The notes under the pieces: model-generated | Seen by the model: only the letters and a program-made list of their open reading frames with translations | Database searches by the model: none | Told to the model about the DNA's origin: nothing | Shown: one piece after another, positions 41,061 through 53,467 of the stretch | Layout of the letters: every line of letters starts with the position of its first letter | Position numbering within the stretch: position 1 is the first letter of the stretch | Program-made: the position numbers and the translations under genes | Source of the DNA: Candida dubliniensis CD36 | Taxonomy: Eukaryota; Ascomycota; Pichiomycetes; Serinales; Debaryomycetaceae | Direction of reading: 5' to 3' | Length of the DNA stretch: 64,000 bases | Assembly (NCBI RefSeq): GCF_000026945.1 | Contig: NC_012860.1 | Location: forward strand, 682,001-746,000

Positions 41061-44000
41061 ATGGTGAAGCAATATATCCCGGAAGAAGCTGAGTTAAATC
41101 CAGAATTATATGGCTTAAGAAGATCACATCGTGAAAGACGTGGTCCTACAATTGTGGAATCCGATTCAGAGGAAGATGTTGCACCATCTAGAAAAAAGAA
41201 AAAAATTCAGGATGATTATGAGGATGAAATTTCAATGGATGAAGATGAGAATGACGAGTTTGACGACGACGATGACATATATTATGATGGTAGTTTTGGT
41301 GTTGGTAAAAGAAAAAAGTCCAAACCAAAAACTTCAAGAAAACAAAAGACCAAAAAGACCAAAGCCAGGAAAACCAAGGAATCACCTTCGCCGCCACAGG
41401 AGTTAAGATTTTCAACAAGAAATAACAAGCAGGTTAATTATGCAATTGACTACGACGAAGATGACGCTGATTTGTTGGAAAGTGAACCTGAGTTTGATGA
41501 AGAGGATGAAGAAGGTGACTACTATTACTATCAACAAGCAATTGAGCCCGAAAATGAACGTGGGATAGACATAGTCATGGATCATAAGTTGAATGAAGAG
41601 AATACGGAGAAAACTGGTGATCCCAAGAGTGATTATCTATTCAAAATCAAATGGACAGATGCTTCTCATTTGCACAACACTTGGGAAAAGTATCAAGACT
41701 TGAAACTGTTTAAAGGTTTTAGAAAATTGGATAATTATATAAAGCAGTTCATCATCTATGACGATGAAATTAGAAATGATCCGTTGACTACTAAAGAAGA
41801 CCTAGAAGCAATGGACATAGAAAGAGAACGCAAGCGAGATGAACAAGAAGAGTATACTCATGTCGAGCGAATTGTTGATAGCGAGAGGGTTGAAACTGAT
41901 GATGGGGAAACCAAGCTACAATATTTTGTCAAATGGAAACGACTTTATTACGATGAATGCTCTTGGGAAGATGCCAAGGAAATAGCAAAGATTGCACCTG
42001 AGCAAGTAACTAAATATCAGCAAAGATTGAATTCAAAAATCTTGCCCAGTCTTTCTGCTAACTATCCCCTCTCTCAACGACCAAGGTTTGAGAAGTTGTT
42101 TAAGCAACCTGTATTTATCAAGAATGGTGAATTGAGAGATTTCCAGTTGACAGGTTTGAACTGGATGGCATTTTTATGGTCTAGAAATGAAAACGGCATT
42201 TTGGCAGATGAAATGGGTTTAGGTAAGACAGTTCAAACTGTTGCATTTTTGTCCTGGTTAATTTATGCAAGAAGACAGAATGGTCCTCATTTGGTTGTAG
42301 TGCCATTATCAACGGTGCCCGCATGGCAAGAGACTTTTGAAAAATGGGCTCCTGATGTTAATTGTGTTTATTACATGGGTAATGGAGAGGCCCGGAAAAC
42401 TGTAAGGGAGTATGAGCTTTATAACCAAAATAACAAACCAAAGTTCAATGTCTTGTTGACAACCTATGAATATATTTTGAAAGACAGAACTGAACTCGGG
42501 GCATTCAAATGGCAGTTTTTGGCCGTCGACGAAGCACATAGGTTGAAGAATGCAGAATCATCATTGTATGAAGCATTGAAAAGTTTCAGAGTTAGCAACA
42601 GATTATTAATTACTGGGACCCCATTGCAAAATAATGTCAAGGAATTGGCGGCATTATGTAACTTTTTGATGCCCGGAAAGTTTACAATAGACCAGGAGAT
42701 TGATTTTGAAACTATTGATTCCGAACAGGAACAGTACATTAAGGATTTGCAGAAAAAAATAAGTCCGTTCATTTTGAGACGTTTGAAAAAGGATGTTGAG
42801 AAATCTTTGCCATCAAAGTCAGAGCGTATTTTGAGAGTGGAATTATCCGATATACAGACTGAATACTATAAAAATATCATTACTAAGAACTACGCTGCGT
42901 TGAATGCTGGTAATAGGGGATCCCAAATATCGTTATTAAATATCATGAGTGAGTTAAAAAAAGCATCTAACCACCCTTACTTGTTTGATGGCGCAGAGGA
43001 AAAAGTTTTGGATAAAGAAGGTTCTCATTCTAGAGAGAATACCCTCAAAGGAATAGTAATGTCGTCGGGTAAAATGGTTTTACTTGAACAGTTATTATCG
43101 AGGTTGAAGAAAGAAGGTCACCGTGTTTTGATTTTTTCTCAAATGGTGAGAATGCTAGATATATTAGGTGACTATATGTTTATAAAAGGGTATCAGTTTC
43201 AAAGATTGGATGGTACTGTGCCGTCATCGAAAAGAAAAATTGCTATTGACCACTTTAATGCACTTGGATCCAAGGATTTTGCATTTTTATTATCCACCAG
43301 AGCAGGTGGTTTGGGTATTAACTTGATGACTGCTGATACGGTTATTATCTTTGATTCTGATTGGAATCCTCAGGCAGATTTGCAAGCCATGGCTCGTGCA
43401 CACAGAATTGGTCAAAAGAACCATGTCTCAGTGTATCGTTTCGTTAGTAAAGATACTGTTGAAGAACAAATATTAGAAAGAGCAAGGAAAAAGATGGTTC
43501 TTGAATATGCTATCATTTCATTGGGTATAACTGACCCCAATGCCAAGAGCAGTAGCAAAACTGAACCGTCGACTAACGAATTGAGCCAGATTTTGAAATT
43601 TGGTGCTGGTACTATGTTTAAAGAAAATAATAATCAACAAAAATTGGAAAATTTGAACTTAGATGATGTCTTGAGTCACGCAGAAGACCATGTAACTACT
43701 CCTGAATTAGGTGAATCCAATTTGGGCTCTGAAGAATTCTTGAAGCAATTTGAGGTTACAGATTACAAGGCTGATGTTGAGTGGGATGACATTATTCCAC
43801 AGGAAGAGTTGACCAAGTTGAAAGACGAAGAAAAAAGGAAAGCCGACGAGCAATATTTACAAGATCAGATTGCGATGTATTCAAGAAGAAAAGCTGCTAT
43901 TCGCAAGTTTGAAAATGGCTCCTCTGTGCCAAGTGATGTTGAGGATAGTGGCGAAGACCTGAGGCCATTGAGAAGAAGAAATGCTGGAGACCACCAGCTA

Positions 44001-45281
44001 TCTGAAAAAGAAATTAGAGGTATTTATAGATCTATCTTAAAGTGGGGAGAATTGAGTGGCAAATGGGAACAGTTAGTGGAAGAAGGGAGCATCACAAACA
44101 AGAATCCCGTATTAGTCAAACATGCCTATAATGAAATTATCAGCACTTCGAAGCAATTGGTGAAGGAAGAAGAAGCAAGACGTGGTGTTGTTCTTGCTGA
44201 ATTAGAAAGAAAGGCTGAAGAACAAAAGAGGCGACCACCAGTACCGGGTGAACCAAATCAAACTGCATTATGGATTGCAAAGAAGAAAGAAAAAAAGGCC
44301 GTGTTATTTGAGTACCAGGGTGTGAAAAACATAAATGCTGAATTAGTATTGAATAGACCAGTGGATATGAAATTGTTGGAAAAAATTGTAACAAAAACAG
44401 ATTTCATGAATTTTGTGTTACCAAGACACCCGAAACAGGTACAAGCTTGGTCTTGTGAGTGGACAGCTAAAGACGATGCAATGTTGTTGGTCGGTGTTTA
44501 CAAATTTGGTTATGGATCTTGGGTACAGATCAGAGACGACCCGTTGTTAGGCTTACAGAACAAACTATTTTTAGAAAACCCTAGTACAGGAAAAGATCCC
44601 GCTACCAAACAAGATGGTAAGGAAACTGTGAAGAAAGTTCCTGGCTCGGTACATCTAGGAAGACGTGTTGACTATTTGTTTACTTTGTTAAGAGACGAAG
44701 AATCTGATAGTTCAGTGGGCGGATCTACACCTGTCGCAAGTGTTCGAAAGAGAATTAAGAAATCAACACCAGTTCCACACAACAGTAGTAACAGCAACGG
44801 CAGTCACAACACTAACACTAGTAATAGTAATGGTGGTACAGCAAACAACACAGGCAAACACAGGAAGCCTGTGAAGTTGGAAAGTTCTGAAAAACTCATT
44901 AAACAAAAGAGAACGAATCAACGAAGAAACTCTGCCTCAGCATCTCCAGCACTTGGTTATGCCAAGTTTAAAGAAGAAAAGCGAGAACTTGAATACGAAA
45001 GCATGGACGAGGGATCATGCAAGTCTATTATGCAGCCAGTAACCAATTCGTTGCACAAGTTGCATAAGGGAAGTAAAGGGTTAGATAAACATGAGTGGGC
45101 AAAAATTTTAAAATCAGAATTACTTAACATTGGTGATTTTATTGAATCAGAGGTTCGGAAAGTACAAAACAAGGATAAACTAAGAAAACACTTGTGGTCT
45201 TTTACTGGTCTTTATTGGCCATCTAAGGTACCAAGTAACAAAATTGGAGCTATGTATAATAGGCTCAAACAATCTAATTAG
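41061..45281 (+). CDS. CHD1: Chromatin remodeller Chd1
   Basis: This is a 1406-residue CHD-family remodeller that spaces nucleosomes in transcribed genes. The acidic/basic N-terminus is followed by tandem chromodomains at about residues 165-330 ([16 protein letters not shown] and [16 protein letters not shown]). The Snf2-type ATPase has motif I DEMGLGKT (Lys389), a DEAH box at 490-493, ITGTPLQNN, and helicase C motifs including [13 protein letters not shown] and [21 protein letters not shown]-like DNA-binding region lies around residues 970-1215, then a Ser/Asn-rich linker, and a C-terminal CHCT (DUF4208) domain at about 1310-1400. Length matches S. cerevisiae Chd1 closely. Confidence 0.97.
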   Translation: MVKQYIPEEAELNPELYGLRRSHRERRGPTIVESDSEEDVAPSRKKKKIQDDYEDEISMDEDENDEFDDDDDIYYDGSFGVGKRKKSKPKTSRKQKTKKTKARKTKESPSPPQELRFSTRNNKQVNYAIDYDEDDADLLESEPEFDEEDEEGDYYYYQQAIEPENERGIDIVMDHKLNEENTEKTGDPKSDYLFKIKWTDASHLHNTWEKYQDLKLFKGFRKLDNYIKQFIIYDDEIRNDPLTTKEDLEAMDIERERKRDEQEEYTHVERIVDSERVETDDGETKLQYFVKWKRLYYDECSWEDAKEIAKIAPEQVTKYQQRLNSKILPSLSANYPLSQRPRFEKLFKQPVFIKNGELRDFQLTGLNWMAFLWSRNENGILADEMGLGKTVQTVAFLSWLIYARRQNGPHLVVVPLSTVPAWQETFEKWAPDVNCVYYMGNGEARKTVREYELYNQNNKPKFNVLLTTYEYILKDRTELGAFKWQFLAVDEAHRLKNAESSLYEALKSFRVSNRLLITGTPLQNNVKELAALCNFLMPGKFTIDQEIDFETIDSEQEQYIKDLQKKISPFILRRLKKDVEKSLPSKSERILRVELSDIQTEYYKNIITKNYAALNAGNRGSQISLLNIMSELKKASNHPYLFDGAEEKVLDKEGSHSRENTLKGIVMSSGKMVLLEQLLSRLKKEGHRVLIFSQMVRMLDILGDYMFIKGYQFQRLDGTVPSSKRKIAIDHFNALGSKDFAFLLSTRAGGLGINLMTADTVIIFDSDWNPQADLQAMARAHRIGQKNHVSVYRFVSKDTVEEQILERARKKMVLEYAIISLGITDPNAKSSSKTEPSTNELSQILKFGAGTMFKENNNQQKLENLNLDDVLSHAEDHVTTPELGESNLGSEEFLKQFEVTDYKADVEWDDIIPQEELTKLKDEEKRKADEQYLQDQIAMYSRRKAAIRKFENGSSVPSDVEDSGEDLRPLRRRNAGDHQLSEKEIRGIYRSILKWGELSGKWEQLVEEGSITNKNPVLVKHAYNEIISTSKQLVKEEEARRGVVLAELERKAEEQKRRPPVPGEPNQTALWIAKKKEKKAVLFEYQGVKNINAELVLNRPVDMKLLEKIVTKTDFMNFVLPRHPKQVQAWSCEWTAKDDAMLLVGVYKFGYGSWVQIRDDPLLGLQNKLFLENPSTGKDPATKQDGKETVKKVPGSVHLGRRVDYLFTLLRDEESDSSVGGSTPVASVRKRIKKSTPVPHNSSNSNGSHNTNTSNSNGGTANNTGKHRKPVKLESSEKLIKQKRTNQRRNSASASPALGYAKFKEEKRELEYESMDEGSCKSIMQPVTNSLHKLHKGSKGLDKHEWAKILKSELLNIGDFIESEVRKVQNKDKLRKHLWSFTGLYWPSKVPSNKIGAMYNRLKQSN

Positions 45282-45795
45282 TATTATATGGAATGTATAA
45301 ATTTTGTTGTTCTGTTTCGTTTTTAATGTTGTATAGTTTATATAACTCATTATGAAAAGGAAAAGATATTTGTGAACCAGATGTTGTTGTTCTTTTACTA
45401 CAAACTAAATGCAGAACTTTAAGCTTTTTATTTTCTCTTGTTTTTTGACAATTTCACACGCAAAATTGTAGTGAAAGAGATTAGAGAAAATCTGAAAGAA
45501 AAAAAAATTTTTTTTTTTGGATTTTTTTTTTCACCTTCATCCCTCTATTATTGTGAGACAAAAAAAAAAAAGTTGAAAACTCTTTGTAGAAATACTCTCT
45601 TCTCTTTGTAATCAACCTCATCTTGACTCCTATTTGGAATAATCAACATAAAAACACTTTATAAATTAGGAAAGCATTTTATTATTATATAAAGCTTCTT
45701 ATTTAAAAGTATATTAAAAAAAAAATTTAAAAAAAAATTCTTTAACCCTATATCTCCAAAAAAAAAAAATAAAAAAAAATTTTCATTTATCCGTA
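45282..45795. other. CHD1 3' end and PAB1 promoter/leader
   Basis: This 0.5-kb region holds the CHD1 terminator and PAB1 promoter. It has an A-run/T-run junction near 45500-45520, repeated A and T tracts, a TATATAAAG-like box near 45686-45694, and the A-rich PAB1 leader element next to the start codon. Confidence 0.7.
45716..45779 (+). promoter_or_regulatory. A-rich element just upstream of PAB1 start
   Basis: Four oligo(A) runs (45716-45725, 45729-45737, 45758-45769 and 45771-45779; 9-12 A each) end 16 bases before the PAB1 ATG. In animal and some yeast poly(A)-binding-protein mRNAs an A-rich leader lets the protein repress its own translation; the same role here is inference. An AACCCTA at 45744-45750, between the runs, matches a Tbf1-type motif. 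Confidence 0.6.
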
Positions 45796-47679
45796 ATGTC
45801 TGCTGCTGAAACTAATCAACTTCAAGAATCTATGGAAAAGTTGAACATTGGTTCAACTTCTGAAGAACAACCAGCTGCTGCTACTACCACTGCTGATCAA
45901 TCAGCTGAAGAACAAGGCGAATCATCTGGTGTTGCTGAAAATTCTGCCTCCCTTTACGTTGGTGAATTGAACCCATCTGTCAATGAAGCTACCTTGTTCG
46001 AAATCTTTTCTCCAATCGGACAAGTTTCCTCCATCAGAGTCTGTCGTGATGCTGTCTCTAAAAAGTCTTTAGGTTATGCTTACGTCAATTACCACAAGTA
46101 CGAAGATGGTGAAAAAGCTATTGAAGAATTAAACTACACCCCAATTGAAGGTCGTCCATGTCGTATCATGTGGTCTCAAAGAGACCCATCTGCCAGAAGA
46201 TCTGGTGATGGTAACATTTTCATCAAGAATTTGCATCCAGCCATTGACAACAAAGCTTTACACGACACCTTTTCTGCCTTTGGTAAGATTTTGTCTTGTA
46301 AGGTTGCCGCTGATGAATTTGGTCAATCCAAGTGTTTTGGTTTTGTTCACTATGAAACTGCTGAAGCTGCTGAAGCTGCCATTGAAAATGTCAATGGTAT
46401 GTTGTTGAACGATCGTGAAGTTTTTGTTGGTAAGCACATCTCTAAAAAAGACCGTGAATCTAAGTTTGAAGAAATGAAAGCCAACTTCACTAACATTTAT
46501 GTTAAAAATATTGATTTGAACTATTCAGAAGAAAGCTTCGAAAAATTATTTGCTCCATATGGTAAGATTACTTCTATCTACTTGGAAAAAGATCAAGATG
46601 GAAAATCTAAAGGTTTTGGTTTTGTTAACTTTGAAAACCATGACTCTGCTGTTAAGGCCGTTGAAGAATTGAACGACAAAGAAATCAACGGTCAAAAGAT
46701 CTACGTTGGTAGAGCACAGAAGAAAAGAGAAAGATTGGAAGAATTGAAGAAACAATACGAAGCTGCTAGATTGGAAAAGTTAGCCAAATACCAAGGTGTC
46801 AACTTGTTTGTCAAGAATTTGGATGACGCTATTGATTCTGAAAAATTAGAAGAAGAATTCAAATCATTTGGTACCATTACATCTGCTAAGGTTATGGTTG
46901 ACGATGCCGGCAAATCAAAAGGTTTTGGTTTTGTTTGTTTCACAACTCCTGAAGAAGCTACCAAGGCTATTACTGAGATGAACACCAGAATGATTAACGG
47001 CAAGCCATTATATGTTGCCTTGGCTCAACGTAAGGATGTTAGACGTTCTCAATTAGAACAACAAATCCAAGCCAGAAACCAAATGAGAATGCAAAATGCT
47101 GCTGCTGGTGGTTTACCTGGTCAATTTATGCCACCAATGTTTTACGGTCAACAAGGCTTTTTCCCACCAAATGGCAGAGGTAACGCTCCATACCCAGGTC
47201 CTAACCCGCAAATGATGATGAGAGGTAGAGGTCAACCATTCCCAGAACAATGGCCAAGACCAGGTCCAAATGGCCAACCTGTTCCTGTTTACGGTATTCC
47301 ACCTCAATTTCAACAAGACTTTAACGGTCAGAACATGAGACCTCAACAACAGCAGCAACAACCAAGAGGTGGATACTATCCAAACCGTAACCAAACTAAC
47401 AAGAGAGACTTGGCTGCTATCATTTCTAGTGTTCCACAAGATCAACAAAAGAGAATTTTGGGTGAAGAATTGTACCCAAAAATTGTTGCTACCGGTAAGG
47501 CACAAGAACCAGAAGCTGCTGGAAAAATCACTGGTATGATGTTGGGTTTAGAAAACCAAGAAATTTTGGATTTGTTAGATGATGACGAATTGTTCAACAA
47601 CCATTTCGAAGATGCTTTGACTGCTTTTGAAGAGTACAAGAAGTCTGAAGCTGCTGGCAATGCCGAGGAGCAAGCTTAG
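45796..47679 (+). CDS. PAB1: Poly(A)-binding protein Pab1
   Basis: This is a 627-residue cytoplasmic poly(A)-binding protein that coats mRNA tails, contacts eIF4G and controls deadenylation and translation. Four RRMs are seen at about residues 53-130, 141-218, 234-311 and 337-414, each with RNP1-type [28 protein letters not shown] and [10 protein letters not shown] Pro/Gly/Met/Gln-rich linker follows (415-530). The MLLE (PABC) domain at about 535-610 includes [12 protein letters not shown] and [12 protein letters not shown]. The acidic N-terminal tail is typical. Codon use is strongly biased to frequent codons (GGT, GAA, AAG, CCA), as expected for high expression. Confidence 0.98.
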   Translation: MSAAETNQLQESMEKLNIGSTSEEQPAAATTTADQSAEEQGESSGVAENSASLYVGELNPSVNEATLFEIFSPIGQVSSIRVCRDAVSKKSLGYAYVNYHKYEDGEKAIEELNYTPIEGRPCRIMWSQRDPSARRSGDGNIFIKNLHPAIDNKALHDTFSAFGKILSCKVAADEFGQSKCFGFVHYETAEAAEAAIENVNGMLLNDREVFVGKHISKKDRESKFEEMKANFTNIYVKNIDLNYSEESFEKLFAPYGKITSIYLEKDQDGKSKGFGFVNFENHDSAVKAVEELNDKEINGQKIYVGRAQKKRERLEELKKQYEAARLEKLAKYQGVNLFVKNLDDAIDSEKLEEEFKSFGTITSAKVMVDDAGKSKGFGFVCFTTPEEATKAITEMNTRMINGKPLYVALAQRKDVRRSQLEQQIQARNQMRMQNAAAGGLPGQFMPPMFYGQQGFFPPNGRGNAPYPGPNPQMMMRGRGQPFPEQWPRPGPNGQPVPVYGIPPQFQQDFNGQNMRPQQQQQQPRGGYYPNRNQTNKRDLAAIISSVPQDQQKRILGEELYPKIVATGKAQEPEAAGKITGMMLGLENQEILDLLDDDELFNNHFEDALTAFEEYKKSEAAGNAEEQA

Positions 47680-48706
47680 AAGACTTGGTTTTTAGGCAGA
47701 GAGGAGATGTTGTAACGGAATTTATGAAAGTGGGAGATGTCCAAGAATTAATCTAGATTGTAAAGAGATTGGGTTCATATTTTTTATTTTACTGATGTTT
47801 CTTTATTATCGTTGCTTATTGTATTCTATTTTCTACACTCTTTTTTTTTTTGTTCATGTAAACTCAAATTTTTTTTTTTTTGAATAGTATTTGTAGGGTT
47901 AAAGGATAACAAATATATTTTATATTATACAAATGAAGTTAATTATTCTTCGGTATGTTGCTTAGGAAGAACGTAAAATATATTGTTTCTTTTCTTGTCT
48001 GTGTCACGTATTAGAGAAACACCATAGAAAGTGTGTGGAGAATAAACTGCAAGTCCAGAACAGTAGGATCTGAGATCTTTATAGAGGTAAAAGTTGTTGG
48101 CAAAACGATAACCTAGCGCCCATATCTTCTAGCTGAATAACTCTACGGTATACCTCCTATGGATACAACACTGTGTGTTTCTTCATATTTCTTTGCATAT
48201 ATAATCTAGGTCAATATTCTCACCTGAGGCATTTGCATACTTACGTTTTCCCCCAGCAGTTTTTTGTCATGTCGACAAAAGAACTCCCACGGGCAAAAGC
48301 GGATTCTGGTGATCTGATTTTTTTTTTTTTCTCAGCCGTCGATAAAAACGAAACTTCTGGCAGCACCGGGAATGCATACTTGATTTAAGTTGCAGTTGGT
48401 GGTATGACGATTGCTTCAAATCATTTTTCTTATTTAATATATTATTACTTATGGCGTGTCCGGTAGGATAAAAACGAGCGTAGTATGGAAGAAAATTCCC
48501 TTCTGTTGTCCGGCGAACCTTCGAATCTGTTACACTCCCTCTCTCTCTCTTTCTCATTTGCTTCATTATCGCAATCGACCCTTCCATATATATCAATCGT
48601 CGGTGCTTTTTTTTTTTTCTATTTTCTTTCCCCTTTTTTCTTTGGATTTTTTTTTAATTTCTTTTCAATTTAGCTTCCGTATATCTAGTCAATTCGAACC
48701 TCCGTC
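47680..48706. other. PAB1 3' region and TPS2 promoter
   Basis: This is a 1.0-kb spacer between same-strand genes. T-runs follow PAB1 (near 47841-47881). The TPS2 side has a pyrimidine-rich block (48540-48670). Within it a CCCCT at 48630-48634 fits the stress-response element core, weak evidence given the C/T-rich context. Short ORFs here overlap each other and lack domains. Confidence 0.6.
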
Positions 48707-51373
48707 ATGGCACCCCAACAAGCAAAAGTATTTTCGGCAAACGGATCTATTCCTTCACCAAAAGAATTTGAAGGAAAAGGTAAACTAAAATTGTCGGGAA
48801 GAATCCTTAATGTGATGACCTCATTACCCTTGCAAATTATAAGTGATTATGACAATAAGAACGGAGAGTATTATTGGGACGTTGAAGCTGTACGTGGTAA
48901 TTCAGCATTGTACTCGTCACAAAACTTTCTTGCTGAGAACAAAGAATGGGAGACACATTTGATTGCCTGGACCGGGGAATTGATAAATAAAAAGAAAGAT
49001 ACCAGTTTATTAACTGCAGACACATTGCAAGACGACCCGTTGTATTTGGATGAGGAGGATAAACTGAAGATCGAGAAGAAATTATGTGACGCCAGTGGCA
49101 CTCCAAACATTCATCCGGTGTGGTTATTAAGACGTGACCAGGGAAGGTGGAGAAAATACGCAGAGAATGTCTTGTGGCCAGTATTCCATTATATTCAGGG
49201 ACAACCATCTGACGGTAAAGCTGAAACCGATGCTTGGTATGATTATGTCAAGTTTAACGAAGCATATTTGAATAAGATCAAGTCAGTTTATAAGCCAGGG
49301 GACATTATCTGGATACATGACTACTACTTGTTGTTGTTGCCCCAGTTATTGAGAATGGAGTTCCCAAATGCATATATCGGGTTTTTCCTTCATGTTCCTT
49401 TCCCATCCTCGGAGTACTTTAGGTGCATTTCCAAGAGATCACAATTGTTGGATGGTATGTTAGGGGCTGACAAGATTGGTTTCCAGTCGGACTCCTTCCA
49501 AAGACACTTTATTTCTTGCTGTGCTCGTGTTTTGGGCTGTGAAGTCAACAGAGATTCTGTTTCTGCATACGGTACAACAATTTCGGTTGAGACGTTGCCA
49601 ATTGGTATCGATACTGAAAAAATTGAGCACGATGCGTTTTCCAAGAACCTTGGGGTTGAGGAGAAGGTGCAAGCACTCAAACAGGTCTACAAAGGCAAGA
49701 AGCTTATTATTGGTCGAGATAGATTGGACAAAGTGAGAGGGGTTATACAGAAATTAGAAGGGTTTGAGATCTTTTTGGATATGTATCCGGAATGGAGAGA
49801 AACAGTTGTCTTGATTCAAGTTTCAAGTCCAGGCTACTCACACTCTGCTAACGTCGAAACAAGAGTTACAGAGATAATTTCTCGTATCAATTCCAAATAC
49901 GGTAACCTCAACCACACTCCTGTTTTGCATTACCAGATGAGAGTTGCCAAAGAAGAATATTTAGCATTGTTACGAGTAGCAGATTTGGCATTGATTACAT
50001 CTGTTAGAGATGGTATGAATACGACTTCATTAGAGTTTGTTATTTGTCAGAAATATAATAACTCGCCTTTGATTTTGTCGGAATTCACGGGTACAGCCAC
50101 AGTGTTGAAAGATGCTATTATGGTCAATCCGTGGGATTCTGTGGGTGTGGCAAAGACTATTAATGATGCATTGATGTTATCTATGAAGGAGAAGGTTTCT
50201 TTAGAATCAAAATTATATGAGAAGGTCATTTCAAACACCGTTCAAAATTGGACATCCACATTCATTTGTGATATTCTTGCTCATTCAATTGTCACACACA
50301 CTAACAGTTACACCCCTGCATTAAATAGACCTTTATTATTAAATAACTACGATGAGTCTGAAAGAAGGTTATTTTTGTTTGACTATGATGGGACTTTGAC
50401 TCCCATTGTCCAGGATCCTGCAGCAGCTATCCCATCAGATAAATTGAATCGTATTTTGGATGTTTTATCGTCAGATCCAAAGAATCAGATTTGGATCATA
50501 TCCGGTAGAGACCAAGCATTTTTGGAGAAGTGGATGGGAAACAAGAATGTGGGTTTGTCGGCAGAGCACGGATGCTTTATGAAAGACATTGGTTCCAAGG
50601 AATGGGTAAACCTAGCAGCATCATTTGACATGTCTTGGCAAGAGAAAGTCGATGATATTTTCAAGTACTACACTGAGAAAACACCGGGATCAAATATTGA
50701 ACGTAAAAAGGTAGCATTAACTTGGCATTATCGTCGTGCTGATCCTGACTTGGGTAATTTTCAAGCAGAAAAGTGTATGAAAGAATTAAATGATACAGTA
50801 GCCAGGGAATATGATGTTGAGGTGATGGCTGGAAAAGCAAATATTGAAGTAAGACCGAAATTCGTCAACAAAGGTGAAATTGTCAAACGATTAGTTTTGC
50901 ATCCGCATGGAGCCAAACAGGATAAGCACCCCTCTGGACATTGTACAAAAGATATACCAATTGATCAATTACCTGATTTTATGTTGTGTTTGGGAGATGA
51001 TTTAACCGATGAGGACATGTTCAAGTCGTTGATTGAAATTAACAAGAAATGGACAAATGACAACCGTCCAACTAACAAGTTTGGGTCTTATGGTGTTTAT
51101 CCGGTTGCTGTTGGTCCTGCATCAAAGAAAACAGTGGCAATTGCTCATTTGAATGAGCCTCGCCAGGTGTTAGAAACCTTGGGTTTGTTGGCGGGATTGG
51201 TATCTATATTTGAAAGTGCAGGTACAGTTGATTTGGATGATCGTGGTCACCTCGCCAATAGTGTGTCTTCTGAAAGATCAAAACATGCTGTATCCAAGGC
51301 AGTATCGTTGCGTAAAAAAGCCAGTCAAGAAAAAGAAATAGTAAAAGAAGCTCCTACTAATGGTGCAAAGTGA
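48707..51373 (+). CDS. TPS2: Trehalose-6-phosphate phosphatase Tps2
   Basis: This is an 888-residue Tps2, which removes phosphate from trehalose-6-phosphate in the second step of trehalose synthesis, important for heat and oxidative stress tolerance. The N-terminal half is a glycosyltransferase-20-like domain (WIHDYYLLLLPQLLR, DRLDKVRG, ...SVRDGMNTTSLEF). In this branch it is thought to be non-catalytic. The C-terminal half is a HAD phosphatase: motif I DYDGT at residues 559-563, a WIISGRD segment, and the late motif CLGDDLTDEDMF. Length agrees with C. albicans Tps2 as I recall it. Confidence 0.97.
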   Translation: MAPQQAKVFSANGSIPSPKEFEGKGKLKLSGRILNVMTSLPLQIISDYDNKNGEYYWDVEAVRGNSALYSSQNFLAENKEWETHLIAWTGELINKKKDTSLLTADTLQDDPLYLDEEDKLKIEKKLCDASGTPNIHPVWLLRRDQGRWRKYAENVLWPVFHYIQGQPSDGKAETDAWYDYVKFNEAYLNKIKSVYKPGDIIWIHDYYLLLLPQLLRMEFPNAYIGFFLHVPFPSSEYFRCISKRSQLLDGMLGADKIGFQSDSFQRHFISCCARVLGCEVNRDSVSAYGTTISVETLPIGIDTEKIEHDAFSKNLGVEEKVQALKQVYKGKKLIIGRDRLDKVRGVIQKLEGFEIFLDMYPEWRETVVLIQVSSPGYSHSANVETRVTEIISRINSKYGNLNHTPVLHYQMRVAKEEYLALLRVADLALITSVRDGMNTTSLEFVICQKYNNSPLILSEFTGTATVLKDAIMVNPWDSVGVAKTINDALMLSMKEKVSLESKLYEKVISNTVQNWTSTFICDILAHSIVTHTNSYTPALNRPLLLNNYDESERRLFLFDYDGTLTPIVQDPAAAIPSDKLNRILDVLSSDPKNQIWIISGRDQAFLEKWMGNKNVGLSAEHGCFMKDIGSKEWVNLAASFDMSWQEKVDDIFKYYTEKTPGSNIERKKVALTWHYRRADPDLGNFQAEKCMKELNDTVAREYDVEVMAGKANIEVRPKFVNKGEIVKRLVLHPHGAKQDKHPSGHCTKDIPIDQLPDFMLCLGDDLTDEDMFKSLIEINKKWTNDNRPTNKFGSYGVYPVAVGPASKKTVAIAHLNEPRQVLETLGLLAGLVSIFESAGTVDLDDRGHLANSVSSERSKHAVSKAVSLRKKASQEKEIVKEAPTNGAK

Positions 51374-52189
51374 GTTTATGAAATTTACATTGATGGGCTT
51401 CTGCTTGTTCACTTCTTTTGATTATTTAGTTTGTTTGTATTGTTTTTGTTGTTGTTGTTTTTTTTTTTTCAGATTTATGGTCTGTGTTAGATATCAGTTA
51501 GAGATGCTAGATCCGTAGTTTTGGTATATCATTTAGAAGTTTTGTATAGTTTTCTTTTTTTTTTTTTTTCGTCTTTTCTTCCTTTTATTAGTATTAAATG
51601 ACAGACATTTTAGTTTTATCTTCTTTTCGTTTTTGTTGTTCCGATAGAACAAGTTCTAGGTTTAGGTGGTTTTGTTTCGGTGCATTTAATATCCGGATTG
51701 AGTTTTTACAGAGGTTTTTTTCGGATGAACAATTAGCCAGGAAACAAAGGAATGAAGATTTCTTCCAGATCGGTTTCAATATAGACTGGTTCATAAAGTT
51801 TTTAAAAAAAAAATAGGCATCATATCTTGACTTACAATTAATTGTTATCACAAGTAAAGTTTGTCTAGAGTTGTGTGTCCGACAATATCAGGTAGGAATT
51901 CTTAATACTAGAAGTAAACGTTTTATTGTTTTCGGATTTAACTGCCGGGTTACACAAAATCTCTTCACTTCGGTTAAAATCTATCATAAAGGTTTTAAGA
52001 TGGCCATAGATTAAACCCAACAAAAACAAAGACTTCAATAGTATAAATTAAGCTTCAAAATTCAGGCAAAAAAATGTTCCGTATATTACTTTTTTTTTCA
52101 TACTTCGCTTTCCAAGTCTAACCCAAATCTTAGTTACTTTCTTGTTTTTACTTCTGTCGACCAATACACTTTGAATTAGGTACATTACC
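51374..52189. other. TPS2 3' region and EHT1 promoter
   Basis: This is a 0.8-kb T-rich spacer between same-strand genes. It has GTTGTT repeats and T-runs (51453-51470 and 51553-51568). A 72-codon ATG frame (51598-51816) and an opposite 85-codon frame overlap each other; neither has a recognisable domain and I do not call them genes. Confidence 0.6.
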
Positions 52190-53467
52190 ATGGGGATATT
52201 AGGTTGGGGATTCAGATCAAACATAAAGATTCATCAGTCAGACGATGAAGGGTCTGCTACCTTGGCATTGAAAGACAAAGGCACCATTAAGTTCAGTCAA
52301 TTTATCAAACAGGATTTACCAATTTTGGATGAATCTCAAAAGTTGTGGTTGAACCCATTATTATTTAATGGAACATTGCAAACGTTGTATTATACTTCGA
52401 TGGACAGTTCTAATAAATTTCTAATTTACTATGGTCGAGAGCTTTTCACTTATTCAGATGGTGGTATTTGTTCCTTGGATTGGGTTATTCCAAAGCCAGA
52501 CGACGAACAAAAGTTTAATACCATTCGAAAGGAAACGTTGCCTGAAGGGTTTCCTAGATTACAACCCCGTTGCAGATATTTCACGAATGAGGAATTGGCA
52601 GAGTTGCACCAAGAAGATTCAACTAGTGAGAAGCCAATTGTTGTTATTATTCATGGTTTAGGTGGAGGAAGTCATGAATCCTTGATTCGTGATTTTGCCG
52701 AAACCATTGAAAAAAAGACTAGTGGTTGGGGAATTGTGGTCATAAACTCTCGTGGGTGTGGTAGAACCAAATTGACTAGTGGGAAATTGTTTAATGCTGG
52801 ATCAACAAACGATATTAGAGAAGTTTTGCAAGATTTCAAGAAAAGATGGCCAAATAGACCGATTTATCTTGTTGGGTTCTCTTTTGGTGGGGCATTGACG
52901 GCCAATTTCTTGGGTGAAGAAGGTGAAAAAGAGAATCCAGAGAACTTGGTGAAAGCTGCTTGTACTGTTGGTTGTCCTTGGGATTTTGTTGATGGTGCTT
53001 ATCACTTGCAAAAATCATGGACTGGTAAATATTTATTGAGTCCTGCTCTAGCCAAATTCTTGGCTAAGATTGTTACAAATAATTATAAAGAATTGGAAGC
53101 TTATGCCCCTGACATTGTTAACAAAGAAACATTGAAAACTATCAAGAACTGTAAAACATTGTGGGAGTTTGATGATAATGTTACTTGCAAAACCACCCCA
53201 TACAAGAATGCCTTTGAGTATTATCAAGAGTTGTCTCCAATAAAAAAGATTTCTCAAATAAAAACGCCATTGTTAGCTCTCAACTCGACCGATGATCCTG
53301 CAGTTGGAGTCAAATTTCCTATACTGCAAATGAAAGCTAATCCTTATTTTTGTTTGGTTGAAACTGATTTAGGTGGTCATTTGGGGTATGTCCAACTGAA
53401 TGGTGAATTCTGGTGTGTTCAATTAGTTGAACAGTTTTTCCAAAGATTTGAAGAATTGGTAAAATAG
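52190..53467 (+). CDS. EHT1: Alpha/beta hydrolase, Eht1/Eeb1-type acyltransferase-esterase
   Basis: This is a 425-residue YheT-type alpha/beta hydrolase. S. cerevisiae Eht1 and Eeb1 of this family make and break medium-chain fatty-acid ethyl esters. Visible are the oxyanion-hole HGLGGGSHES segment, an INSRGCGRTKLTS segment, the nucleophile elbow GFSFGG with Ser231, the acid in LALNSTDDPAVG, and the catalytic His in LGGHLGYVQ. The N-terminus (MGILGWGFRSNIK) has no strong targeting signal. The family is certain; substrate preference and the exact paralogue are inferred from family and remembered gene order. Confidence 0.85.
   Translation: MGILGWGFRSNIKIHQSDDEGSATLALKDKGTIKFSQFIKQDLPILDESQKLWLNPLLFNGTLQTLYYTSMDSSNKFLIYYGRELFTYSDGGICSLDWVIPKPDDEQKFNTIRKETLPEGFPRLQPRCRYFTNEELAELHQEDSTSEKPIVVIIHGLGGGSHESLIRDFAETIEKKTSGWGIVVINSRGCGRTKLTSGKLFNAGSTNDIREVLQDFKKRWPNRPIYLVGFSFGGALTANFLGEEGEKENPENLVKAACTVGCPWDFVDGAYHLQKSWTGKYLLSPALAKFLAKIVTNNYKELEAYAPDIVNKETLKTIKNCKTLWEFDDNVTCKTTPYKNAFEYYQELSPIKKISQIKTPLLALNSTDDPAVGVKFPILQMKANPYFCLVETDLGGHLGYVQLNGEFWCVQLVEQFFQRFEELVK

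Noticed and set aside
51598..51816. 72-codon ATG frame between TPS2 and EHT1
   Set aside because: It has no domain and is opposed by an 85-codon antisense frame. It lies in the T-rich 3' region of TPS2, so it is more likely spacer.
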